A DNA stretch of 64,000 nt from Palsa-892 sp035556215. GTDB lineage: Bacteria; Pseudomonadota; Alphaproteobacteria; Rhizobiales; Xanthobacteraceae. Shown piece by piece: positions 43,835 to 52,230 of the stretch. Positions within the stretch are counted from its first letter, which is position 1. Each line of letters begins with the position of its first letter. Under the pieces are notes generated by a model. That model made no database searches. It was given only the letters and a program-made list of their open reading frames with translations, and was not told the origin of the DNA. The position numbers and the translations under genes are program-made. The stretch spans positions 62,001 to 126,000 of the forward strand of contig DATMFI010000020.1 of the NCBI GenBank assembly GCA_035556215.1, given 5' to 3'.

Positions 43835-44342
43835 TTAGTGCATGCCGTAAATCTGCAATTCGGCGCAGGTCGTGGTGCTAGTGTCCGAACCGTCTTTGGA
43901 TACGTTAAGCCACACATGATCGAACACAGTCGTCTGGTCAGTGGAAATTATTTCCCTGCCCGCGCTCTCGTTAGATGTGTCCGTAAAATTGATTTGGCCG
44001 AGAAGCACGCCGTCTGTTCTGGATGAAGGCGCTGACCCAACCTTCCCGTATAATTGCAAGGTCGCCGCGACATTCGAGCCGACGATAAACCCGTTGTTGT
44101 TCGCGCCATAGGCGACAGCACGGGATATAGCGGACGGCGTTTGTAGAGATTTCCCAACGTAACCGCCAGAGCCAACCTTAGCCGCTGATGATACTGTGTT
44201 CTGGCTGGTTACCCCGTCGAAAGCAGCCGCCAGTCCGCCATTGCTTGTTAAATCTCCGATATTTGTGCCTGTCGTGCGGTCGATCAGGTATTCCGCCAGC
44301 TGGCCGCTAGACGGGCACAAATATGGGGAACGGGAACGTCAT
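43835..44342 (-). pseudogene. Phage tail-type protein gene with an apparent frameshift
   Basis: ATG at 44342, behind GAGAGGA, opens MTFPFPIFVPV and stops at TAG. One nucleotide to the side the frame continues SGQLAEYLIDRTTGTNIGDL and then about 140 residues of Gly/Ser/Thr/Asn-rich beta-type sequence (for example SNVAATLQLYGKVGSAP), ending in TTTCAELQIYGMH at 43835. The body lacks its own start and Shine-Dalgarno, so the natural reading is one gene broken by a 1-nt indel near 44306-44320. The composition is that of phage tail or appendage proteins. Confidence 0.5.
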
Positions 44343-44358
44343 TAGAATATTCCTCTCG

Positions 44359-46386
44359 TTAAAATGATCTGTTGTGAATGCCACCCTGCCGGTAGCCTCT
44401 GATATTCTCGTCCCGCACAATTGTGCGGATCGTCTTTTCAAAATGCTTCATTACCGAGCCAGCGCGAATGTCACCCGTAGGGTCGTTGCCGTTGGGGTCT
44501 TGCGGCAATGTTATGTTCACGTCCCCGAAGTTGATGTTGTTGCCGCCGCCATCCGCACGCACGCCGAGTTTCCCGCCAATGCGAGTAAGCGGCATGATTG
44601 CTTCAGCCCCCGCCTCGCCCATCAAGCCGATACCCTTGGCGAAAGGGAAGATCGTTGGGCGGTCAACAATCTGATTGCTGAAAGCGGAGATTCCTGGGCC
44701 TGCAAAGACGTTGCCGTTGGCGCTTTTGTTAACGACCATCGTCGCATCGCCAAGCATTGTGGGTTGGCCGAACTGGCCTATCCCCGCCCCTGGCACAAAG
44801 CCGCCAAGGACAGATTGCAACGTGCGCGCAATCGGAACAGCAATCGTCATGTTGACAATCATCTGCTCGATGGAGCGAATGACGTTAAGGCCCATCTGCT
44901 TGAAGGCATCGCCGGCCCGCGTAGCGCCCGATGCAAGATCGACAAGAGGGTTTGAGATTCCGTTGGTGATGCCCTGCCCCAACTGATCGAGCTGGATGCG
45001 AATGTCTTTCGATTGCAGCTCTAACTGTTTCAAACCGGGGAGTGCAGCGGCGGCCACCTGGTTCTGCATCGCCATAGCTTCGGTGTTCTTTTGCACGGCC
45101 TCCGTGTGCTCGCCCAACGCGCGGACTGCGGGAGGCAAGGAAGCAACGGCAATTTTCCGAATGTCGTTTTCCGACGCGAGGCCCAATGAAAGCCTTGCGC
45201 TCGCAACCGCTGCTTCAGCTTTCAACCTGGTTTCGTCGAGAATTGCCTGACGAGCCTGCCCGGACAAAAGAACATGCGCCGAGTCAGCAAGATTCAATTC
45301 AGCCTGTTTTAGTTTTACTTGCTCATCGACGGTTGCCAGATCACCAAGCAGAGAAATGCGCTGCTGCGTTTGTTGATTGAGTAGTTTTTCCCACGCCGCA
45401 CGCTCGGCTGCGTCTTTCGCTGCCTTACGGTTGTCGAAGGCAGCAATAACTTGCCCGGTCGTTTGCGACGTATCCAGGCCCGCAGATTCATTGCCGACCG
45501 TAAGAATACGTTTCTGCCCCGTGAGGCTAGCGTTGTATTGGTCAGAAGCTTCTTTTGCCTTAGTGAAAAATTCATAGGCCGCGACAACTGCCCGTTTGAA
45601 ACCCCGCTCCAGGATTCCGCCAACTTCATTGAACTTATCGTTCAGTTCCTGCTGCGCCTTCAATTGATCAGCCTGGAACTTTGAGAACTCGGCAGCCTGC
45701 GCACGGATGGCGGCTGGCCCTTGCTCCATCAACCGCAAAAACTGATTGGTTGTCGGCAGTCCGGCTGCCTGAAGAATGTTGAGCTTTGCCGTCTGACTCG
45801 TCGCCTGAGTAATCAGCTCCGAAATGCGGAAGAACGCATCTTCGGTGGTGCCCAAGGTCGAGTTTGTTTGCCGGAATAGAGTAAGCAGTTCGCCCGTGCC
45901 ATGCCGCGCCTGCTCTACTTGCGCATTCAATGCGCTGTATGCGTCAAGAAAGCTCTTGTCCCCGACACCCTTATTCCTTGCCGCCCCCTGAATCCCTTGC
46001 AACGAGCCGACACCAGTACCGGTTCGATTGGCTACGTCGCCGGTTAAGGCGAGCATCTCGTTTAGCCTGCCAAGTTCGCTAACAAGATTGCGTATCTGAG
46101 CGACGGCTAAGCCGGTTAGAAAGCGGCGCGTAAGGGTATTGGCAAACGTCCTGGTGGACGAGTCGGCGTCCTTAATCTGTTTCTGAAACTGGCCCGTGGC
46201 ATTTGAGCCGGTCTGCATCTGAGCGCGAAATTCATCTGCAACACCGCGCCGAAAGCCGGATGCAAAATCCTTTGTGACTTGAGCCGCCCTAAGAACGGAT
46301 GCAGTAAAGCTATTGGCTGCTTTTTCTGCGTCGTTAAAGCCTTTTTGTGCGCTAGACGAGTTAACGCCAAGATTTAAGTCAGCCAT
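44359..46386 (-). CDS. Phage tail tape-measure protein
   Basis: A 675-residue protein, long helical (MADLNLGVNSSSAQKGFNDA, then coiled-coil regions through residue 450), with a hydrophobic stretch (MIVNMTIAVPIARTLQSVLG) and the typical tape-measure C-terminus FAKGIGLMGEAGAEAIMPL followed by TRIGGKLGVRADGGG. Its length would set a short tail (about 100 nm by the usual 0.15 nm per residue rule). It is separated from the upstream MuF gene by only 17 bp. Confidence 0.85.
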   Translation of the reverse strand: MADLNLGVNSSSAQKGFNDAEKAANSFTASVLRAAQVTKDFASGFRRGVADEFRAQMQTGSNATGQFQKQIKDADSSTRTFANTLTRRFLTGLAVAQIRNLVSELGRLNEMLALTGDVANRTGTGVGSLQGIQGAARNKGVGDKSFLDAYSALNAQVEQARHGTGELLTLFRQTNSTLGTTEDAFFRISELITQATSQTAKLNILQAAGLPTTNQFLRLMEQGPAAIRAQAAEFSKFQADQLKAQQELNDKFNEVGGILERGFKRAVVAAYEFFTKAKEASDQYNASLTGQKRILTVGNESAGLDTSQTTGQVIAAFDNRKAAKDAAERAAWEKLLNQQTQQRISLLGDLATVDEQVKLKQAELNLADSAHVLLSGQARQAILDETRLKAEAAVASARLSLGLASENDIRKIAVASLPPAVRALGEHTEAVQKNTEAMAMQNQVAAAALPGLKQLELQSKDIRIQLDQLGQGITNGISNPLVDLASGATRAGDAFKQMGLNVIRSIEQMIVNMTIAVPIARTLQSVLGGFVPGAGIGQFGQPTMLGDATMVVNKSANGNVFAGPGISAFSNQIVDRPTIFPFAKGIGLMGEAGAEAIMPLTRIGGKLGVRADGGGNNINFGDVNITLPQDPNGNDPTGDIRAGSVMKHFEKTIRTIVRDENIRGYRQGGIHNRSF

Positions 46387-46403
46387 TTCACATCCCTAAA
46401 ATA

Positions 46404-47477
46404 TTACGCGGAAATTCCCGCCTTTTTAAATGCTTGCGCTTCGGCCTCACGGAGCTGCGCCAATGTCAGCTCTTTGCCGAGGCCCGTGGAAAAATCTTCA
46501 ATGGTTAAACCGCCGTCGCGAAATAGTTTTGCCTTCGTTACACCGAGTATTTCCTCTTGATGCTCCACAGATTGCTTTCGCAACCAGTCATCAAATTTAA
46601 TTTTTGCTGGCACCTGCCCATTCATTGAAGCGCGAGTACCCTCAGGCAGCTCGTCCAAATCAATTCCAAGCTCTCGCCAACTTTTCGTAACCGGAACCGT
46701 TGTGCATCGGCAGCCACGATGCTCTGGGGGCTTCCTCGTGCCATCGAGAGGGAATGTTTTTCCGTCAAGTGCGCTGCATACGACGCAAACTCGTAAATCG
46801 AGAGTCGCCACCCAGGTGTAGCCTTTCACGATATCCGCGTTTGCTGCATAAACTTCGCCGCGAGCATAATTAGCCATCGTCGCGGTTGCCGTTCTGACAA
46901 AGTCTTTTGCCGACTTGCGGCTGATATTCAGTGCGCCATCTTTGAAATTATTTGCGCGTGTGCCTCGAAGTCTGCGGACAATCTGCTCGTTGGTTTCGCC
47001 TTGAACAACTCCGATACGGATTGCCGTCTTCGCACGATCAAACGCGCCAAGAGATAGATTTTCCCGCCATTCAGAAAGCAGTCTGCCCTCAAACGGAATC
47101 TCCGATATTGCCGACTTCAGCAACTCAGTCGATGGCGTCACAACGTCCATACGAACCGGAATGGCGGTCTGAAGGGTCTTGGCGGCCCACTCCGCTTCAA
47201 GCTCGACGAGTTTTGAAAGCCCGTCCTGTGTGCGTCGGGTTATTTCGTTGTAACCGGACGAAATAATTTCCTTGATTGACTCCAAAAGCGCATCAAGACG
47301 GCGGCGGGTAAATGACGATGTATCGCCCGAAATATCTCTACCCTGAATTTTTGCAATAAGATCACGCTGTGTCTTCTCCAGCAGATCAAGGACAGACCGA
47401 ACCTCGCCATTCGTGAATTTGTGCAAACGAATGGCGTGGCGCAGCGTAAGATCTAGCAGTTCTTCGTTTACGCTCAC
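46404..47477 (-). CDS. Phage head morphogenesis protein, MuF/SPP1 gp7-like
   Basis: A 357-residue minor head protein. The C-terminal MuF-type module is clear: TATMANYARGEVYAANADIV, TLDLRVCVVCSALDGKTF and RKPPEHRGCRCTTVPV, with the Cys/His set of the family. The N-terminal 150 residues are helical. In phages it sits next to the portal and enters the procapsid. Its start overlaps the portal stop by 4 bp (translational coupling). Confidence 0.9.
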   Translation of the reverse strand: MSVNEELLDLTLRHAIRLHKFTNGEVRSVLDLLEKTQRDLIAKIQGRDISGDTSSFTRRRLDALLESIKEIISSGYNEITRRTQDGLSKLVELEAEWAAKTLQTAIPVRMDVVTPSTELLKSAISEIPFEGRLLSEWRENLSLGAFDRAKTAIRIGVVQGETNEQIVRRLRGTRANNFKDGALNISRKSAKDFVRTATATMANYARGEVYAANADIVKGYTWVATLDLRVCVVCSALDGKTFPLDGTRKPPEHRGCRCTTVPVTKSWRELGIDLDELPEGTRASMNGQVPAKIKFDDWLRKQSVEHQEEILGVTKAKLFRDGGLTIEDFSTGLGKELTLAQLREAEAQAFKKAGISA

Positions 47478-48925
47478 GCCGCAGAATCCGTTTCGAGCCG
47501 ATGAAGTTCCTGGGCTGGATCGAAGTCAGCGGACAGCATCCCGCGCCGCTTCCATTCTCCCCAGAATGTTTCGAGCGAGATTTCACGCTGCGCTCTTGCG
47601 GTGAGAAGAACTTGAACGTCACTGTCCGGGCGCATGTCGCTTGTGAAGTCGGTCGGCACGCTCACGGTCGCAGTCGGCTTCAGTTGCATCCACGCGCAAG
47701 TAATCGCTAGCGCCTGATCTAGCGCATCCTTCAAAGCAAGCGCCCATGTCGAGATTGCAGAGTTTGCCTTTGAAGCTTCCAACGCGTTCGCCGTTGCGGT
47801 CGTCGTACCGCTTCCCGGCATCATCGGTTGCTTGGCGAGGCGTAGAAATTCCCTAATGTCGGCTTCCGCGTCATTGCGGATTTCAGTCAGAACATCAGCC
47901 TCTGGCGAAATAAAATCTGCATCGCCAGTTGTGCCGTCAGTATCGCGAGGCAGGAGTATTGTAATCCCCGGCCCCACTTCAATTTCCGGCTCCGCGTTGC
48001 CCTTATCGTCGCGTGTTTTCCCAACATCGCTTTCCGAGGCTCCCTTGATCTTGAGCATGGGAAATCCGGCCAAGGTAAACGTCTGCTCCTTGCGGCTTAG
48101 CTTTTGAAAGATGGAAATATTTTTGTTCGCCAGTTCTAGCAATGGCGGTTTAACGCCGTAATTTCCAAACCGCTTGCCGGTGTAGAACGGCACAAACGGG
48201 ACAATCGGCAAGGTGACCTTGCCGGACTCGACCATCACAGGAGCGCCGCCAGCTGATCGCTCCCAAACCTCAAACTTGCCCGGCTCCATGACGCGAATGC
48301 GCTCGATTTCCTTCTCACCGAAACCATCCTGTTCGGTGTAGCACTCGCGGAATCGTAGGTGCCGAATGAATTGACGCCCGCCGACACTCTCGAAATAGCA
48401 AGCGAGAATGTTTCCAGCCTTGATGTGCGCCCAGTATGGTCTGGCCGCACGCTTACGCTCATCAGCGAGAGTTTTGACTTCCTCAGCACCATCGGCGGGA
48501 AAGTCCACCAGGATACCCGCCATGCCGTTAGCTATGCCATCGGCAAACAGGTCACGGGCGAAAACGTGAATGCCGTTTCCAGCGCCATCAACGTCATCCG
48601 TCACATCGGATAGCTTTTGACCAATTGCATTAGATGCTCCGTCATCACCTTCAACGGCCAAAGGCGATGCGAATGGCTTGCCCGTGATGTTTTCTACCGC
48701 ATCAGCGAAACCCGGCCACCACGGCGTGCCTGCTAGGCGGCGACGATACGATTCCGCGTTCTCTTTTTTCCACCTCGGAAGATATTTCTCGCCAGCAGCC
48801 TTGATGCATTCCTCGCCTGCGAGAACATCCTCAATCTTTCGCAACCACCTTGCCATTTCGCGATGATCGGCGGACTCAGTGAAAGCATCAGCGGTCTGTT
48901 TCTGTTGCGTAGCCATTGCCATCAC
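47474..48925 (-). CDS. Phage portal protein, DUF4055 type
   Basis: A 483-residue protein with the DUF4055 N-terminus (YRRRLAGTPWWPGFADAVEN, then ITGKPFASPLAVEG) and the core DLFADGIANGMAGILVDFPA. The clip/crown part is helical (EFLRLAKQPMMPGSGTTTAT). It forms the dodecameric DNA entry ring at one capsid vertex. The start overlaps the preceding gene's stop by 4 bp; a further ATG three codons in is possible. Confidence 0.85.
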   Translation of the reverse strand: MMAMATQQKQTADAFTESADHREMARWLRKIEDVLAGEECIKAAGEKYLPRWKKENAESYRRRLAGTPWWPGFADAVENITGKPFASPLAVEGDDGASNAIGQKLSDVTDDVDGAGNGIHVFARDLFADGIANGMAGILVDFPADGAEEVKTLADERKRAARPYWAHIKAGNILACYFESVGGRQFIRHLRFRECYTEQDGFGEKEIERIRVMEPGKFEVWERSAGGAPVMVESGKVTLPIVPFVPFYTGKRFGNYGVKPPLLELANKNISIFQKLSRKEQTFTLAGFPMLKIKGASESDVGKTRDDKGNAEPEIEVGPGITILLPRDTDGTTGDADFISPEADVLTEIRNDAEADIREFLRLAKQPMMPGSGTTTATANALEASKANSAISTWALALKDALDQALAITCAWMQLKPTATVSVPTDFTSDMRPDSDVQVLLTARAQREISLETFWGEWKRRGMLSADFDPAQELHRLETDSAA

Positions 48926-49836
48926 TCAGGTTTCCAAAGCCCGATAGCAAAGTCGATCAACTCGCTACGCTGTTTGCTCGTCAGCTTGCTGACGCCATCG
49001 CGGATTGCGGCAACTTCATCGTCGCCAGGAATTTGCGGCTCGGCGTTAGGCTGCTTGGCGAATTTCTCGTCAACCTGGCGCTCGACCTCGCCAAGAATTT
49101 GGTCATATTCCGCAAAGGAAATGCCAGACTGCTTTCTTGCCTCCGCCCTGCCGCCTTCAATCGCCCGCTCGGCGGCGTCCAGCGCATCCAGAGTGTCGGC
49201 TATGTCAGATAGCTCGCCGGAATTCTGTTCGCTGATAAGCGAGGCCGTCAAGTTTTCATGCACAACAGGAGCTACGCCAGACAGCTCTGGCACACGCTCG
49301 ACAATTGCTGCGATGACATTCAGATCGGGTTCTTCGACGCGATACTTGGTGATAAACTTATTGCGCTGCTCGTCATTCATCGCGAACAGTCGCGCACGAA
49401 TTTCCTCTCGCTGTCGCACAGCAGACGGAGACTGATCCGGGTCTTTCAATTTAATTTTGGCGATACGGTCTTCCAGGTGCTTTTTCTCCCGTTGCACCGC
49501 GTTCCAATGTTCACGCCATCCGCCAGCAGCGTTTTGCGCAACCCACTTCGTCAACTCAAGCCTCTTGCCGGCGTCGGACAGATTTGGATTTGCGAAAATC
49601 TCCTTCTTCGCCGCAGGCACGGCTTTCGTCTTTTCAATCGCCGCATCGAACGCCAGCTTGGCGCGATGCATTGGAGAACCGGCCTTAGGGTTGTCCGGGA
49701 AGGCGAAGACGATGGGAAGTTTTCTTGCATCGTGGAACGGCGTGTAAGAAATCTTGCGCCCGTCGCGAATTGTTTCTCGATTTTTGTCCCGCGCGCTAGC
49801 GAGAGATTTTGCGACTGCTTTTGTAATATCCGTCAT
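48922..49836 (-). CDS. Unknown helical phage protein (304 aa) between terminase and portal
   Basis: A mainly alpha-helical, strongly charged protein: MTDITKAVAKSLASARDKNR, then HMIDDLE-free linker regions, and a coiled-coil half (AERAIEGGRAEARKQSGISF, then EYDQILGEVERQVDEKFA). No membrane helix. It lies 3 bp after terL and overlaps portal by 4 bp, so it belongs to the packaging/head operon. Position and composition would suit a scaffold or head accessory protein, but no family is recognised. Confidence 0.6.
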   Translation of the reverse strand: MTDITKAVAKSLASARDKNRETIRDGRKISYTPFHDARKLPIVFAFPDNPKAGSPMHRAKLAFDAAIEKTKAVPAAKKEIFANPNLSDAGKRLELTKWVAQNAAGGWREHWNAVQREKKHLEDRIAKIKLKDPDQSPSAVRQREEIRARLFAMNDEQRNKFITKYRVEEPDLNVIAAIVERVPELSGVAPVVHENLTASLISEQNSGELSDIADTLDALDAAERAIEGGRAEARKQSGISFAEYDQILGEVERQVDEKFAKQPNAEPQIPGDDEVAAIRDGVSKLTSKQRSELIDFAIGLWKPE

Positions 49837-49839
49837 CCT

Positions 49840-51270
49840 CTAAGCCATTTGATATGTTGTGGTGATAATGGATTGAACCTGTCGCCTTTCGCGCAACAGA
49901 TTTATTAATATGAACAACGCATTCGCGCTGTCGTCGTGAGTAGAATTGCCGGCGGGGTCGGAAACCGTGTCACGCCCTGAGCGTGATGTTCTGCGCTCTA
50001 AAATTCTCAGTTCTCGAATAAGCGTTTCATCATTCGGGATTGATATTTGCCGCCGAGTGAACGCGGGCAGCCCGTCGATATAAAGAGCGCTTTTCGGTTT
50101 CTCTGCTCGACGGTAGCGCACGCCAAAAGATTCCCATGCGGTTGATACCCAAGAGGCCGCATAGTTATCTCCCTCGACGGTGTGAATGCCGTAATCCTTC
50201 ACCAGATTGGCAAACTCTTCCGTTGTGTCGGTCGGATTGAATGGCGGGTCGCGCCTGCGCACAACATCGACAACGATACGGTTATGCTCCCGATGACCGA
50301 TAGCTACGCAATACGCATCGTGTCGGCCTCCACTGGCATCGACCGCAGCGAAGTAGGATTTGGATAAGTCGGGGCGCAGCTCCGTTGCACGGTTTGTGTC
50401 CACCGCAGCGTCGATATCCTCATCGTCGAGGAATTGCGAAAGGTCGCTGCGAAATTCTGAATCCCACTCCGCACTCGCGGCCTCTGGGTCTTCGTCGCGT
50501 GCCTGTTGAATGGCCGAAGAATTAAGCGTTGGATTGAACTGCTCCGAAGTCCCTCTGATAACCAGTACTTCAGGATTGCTGACGCCGAAATATTGCTTGA
50601 ACTTTGAATAAAGAAGCCCTGCCTTGCGATACGCGGAACTGATACCGATTAAGAATCCGCCGCTCGCTACGATGGGCGGAATAACGCTGCGATAAATTTC
50701 ATAATCAGGCGTGGCAGATTCTTCAGAGCGCCAGTAAGCAGATTCATCGAAGATCGCCGCCAGGATTGTACGCCCGCGCACGGTGCGGAAGTTCGCAGCG
50801 GTCGTCGTAATCGTGATACCGTTGCGGAGCCGGATTTCTTCAGACGTAATCGGCTGGACAACCTGCTTACTGAAGACCTCGGACTCTTCGATGAACCCAC
50901 GGATGTAGGAGAAAGCGATTGAGGCCTGCTCTTTCGACGGGGCCAACAACAAGACATAACCAATTTCGCCAGCGGCCAACTGTTCAGACCAATCCACACA
51001 CAACGCGAGATAGGTTGCTAGCAACGCGGCCATACGAGTTTTGCCGCCGCGCCTGCCGCAAATAACCCAAAGCTCCCTCACCTTTTGCCGTGGCGATTTA
51101 CGGCTGCCAGCAATCTTTCGGAACGCGCGAAGCTCTTGCCGGTTAAGGCGCTCGCCTAACGCAGCAGCGATGTAAACGATATGATTGAAAAATGTTTCGG
51201 GATTGCCCAGCGCAGCACCGATCAATTTGGGGTCGGCGATGGCCTCGCGGATTCCAATCAGGGGCTTCAT
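49840..51270 (-). CDS. terL: Phage terminase large subunit
   Basis: A 476-residue packaging motor. The ATPase half has Walker A ICGRRGGKTRMAALLAT (residues about 70-86) and Walker B ILAAIFDESAYWR (about 170-182). The RNase H-like nuclease half has YFAAVDASGGRHDAYCVAIG (first acidic residue) and ends with THDDSANALFILINLL (third). It cuts concatemeric DNA and drives it into proheads. The protein appears intact. Its start overlaps the stop of a small upstream gene by 4 bp. Confidence 0.93.
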   Translation of the reverse strand: MKPLIGIREAIADPKLIGAALGNPETFFNHIVYIAAALGERLNRQELRAFRKIAGSRKSPRQKVRELWVICGRRGGKTRMAALLATYLALCVDWSEQLAAGEIGYVLLLAPSKEQASIAFSYIRGFIEESEVFSKQVVQPITSEEIRLRNGITITTTAANFRTVRGRTILAAIFDESAYWRSEESATPDYEIYRSVIPPIVASGGFLIGISSAYRKAGLLYSKFKQYFGVSNPEVLVIRGTSEQFNPTLNSSAIQQARDEDPEAASAEWDSEFRSDLSQFLDDEDIDAAVDTNRATELRPDLSKSYFAAVDASGGRHDAYCVAIGHREHNRIVVDVVRRRDPPFNPTDTTEEFANLVKDYGIHTVEGDNYAASWVSTAWESFGVRYRRAEKPKSALYIDGLPAFTRRQISIPNDETLIRELRILERRTSRSGRDTVSDPAGNSTHDDSANALFILINLLRERRQVQSIITTTYQMA

Positions 51271-51473
51271 TGCGCATCTCCCGAATGCCAGACGCGCGTT
51301 GGCTGGAACGATGGCCCGTAAAGAACTGTCGGTACCGGCTTAGGTTCTGGCCCCACATACGAACGACCGAAAGCCTCCCGCGCCATTCTGGTGGCGAAGG
51401 AGGCTGTGTTGCGTTTGCGTTTGTGTCGGCGGAAACGGCGATTAACTCCGGAACCGCGTTTATCGATTATCAA
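51267..51473 (-). CDS. Small basic protein upstream of terL (68 aa)
   Basis: MIIDKRGSGVNRRFRRHKRK, then RNTASFATRMAREAFGRSYV and a Pro-rich C-terminus. Arg/Lys-rich N-terminus suggests nucleic-acid contact. It overlaps terL by 4 bp, which supports a real gene rather than chance. No family recognised. Confidence 0.5.
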   Translation of the reverse strand: MIIDKRGSGVNRRFRRHKRKRNTASFATRMAREAFGRSYVGPEPKPVPTVLYGPSFQPTRVWHSGDAQ

Positions 51474-51548
51474 AATATTTTCTCAAAATGCTCGGCCTCG
51501 CCTCTCGCTGCCGCCGAGCTGTCAATATTTCCGGCTTCGCCGGTTCAA

Positions 51549-51953
51549 TCAGGCCGCGTCTGCAGCGCGCCTTTTCAAATACTCTCCAAGTGGCTCGGAT
51601 GGCTTGTCGTTCGACTGCGAGCGCTCCAGGGCTGCGTCGAGCTTACGAATGGCAACCCCAAGCTTCTTCGCCGCCGAAGCGATATCAGCCGCTCTATCAA
51701 TGGCCACGCTGACGTTGGTAGCCTCTATGTCTTCCAAGGCAACCAGTTCAACCTGGCAACGTGCCACGGCCCTCGCCAGAAGCTTGGTGCGCATCGGAGC
51801 AGCGTCACCGCCATGATCGGCCAGCAGGGCTGCAGATAAATCCCTAAGCGCCCTACCGTCCGCGCTACGCCCGTCTAGGCCAGCGAGAATGGTGCGGTTA
51901 GACAATTTGGATCGTTGTGCACGCGGTAAAGCCGCGACGGCGGAACAATTCAA
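51549..51953 (-). CDS. Probable terminase small subunit-like protein
   Basis: About 134 residues from a TTG at 51953 preceded by GAGG. Segments LPRAQRSKLSNRTILAGLDG and ALRDLSAALLADHGGDAAP, then LLARAVARCQVELVALEDIE, resemble Hyphomicrobiales phage proteins next to terL (helical, RxxxR-rich). The C-terminal part is a Lys/Glu helix ending in EYLKRRAADAA. The assignment rests largely on position directly before terL. The in-frame region upstream to 52028 (also TTG) may or may not be translated. Confidence 0.45.
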   Translation of the reverse strand: MNCSAVAALPRAQRSKLSNRTILAGLDGRSADGRALRDLSAALLADHGGDAAPMRTKLLARAVARCQVELVALEDIEATNVSVAIDRAADIASAAKKLGVAIRKLDAALERSQSNDKPSEPLGEYLKRRAADAA

Positions 51954-52039
51954 ACCCGAAAGAACCTCAATCAAAAAACAAACGGCAATGCCAAAGCGGT
52001 GCCGAAATCCATGCGGATACAACCGCAATCAACCAAAAT

Positions 52040-52072
52040 TGCTTACCAGAAATTGCAGAACATGTCAAGAAC
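52040..52072 (-). promoter_or_regulatory. LexA-box promoter of the packaging operon
   Basis: On the minus strand GTTCTTGACATGTTC (52058-52072) is a perfect GTTC-N7-GTTC, the LexA operator of alphaproteobacteria. It contains a consensus -35 TTGACA (52063-52068). A weak -10 (TAAGCA, 52040-52045) follows at 17 bp. LexA would block this promoter; RecA activation during DNA damage would release it. It points at the terminase-portal-tail genes. Confidence 0.65.
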
Positions 52073-52230
52073 ATTCTTTGTTTCTCCCCACTTAGCAGTA
52101 TAATACTTTCGTATAGTTAGGTTGTATTTCCTCTATTCACAAAACACGGGAACCGCCGGATCGCCCCACAATCGTTGTGATACAATATATCAATGTATGG
52201 GCGTCCGCATTTCCACGGTAGGTTTCTGTA

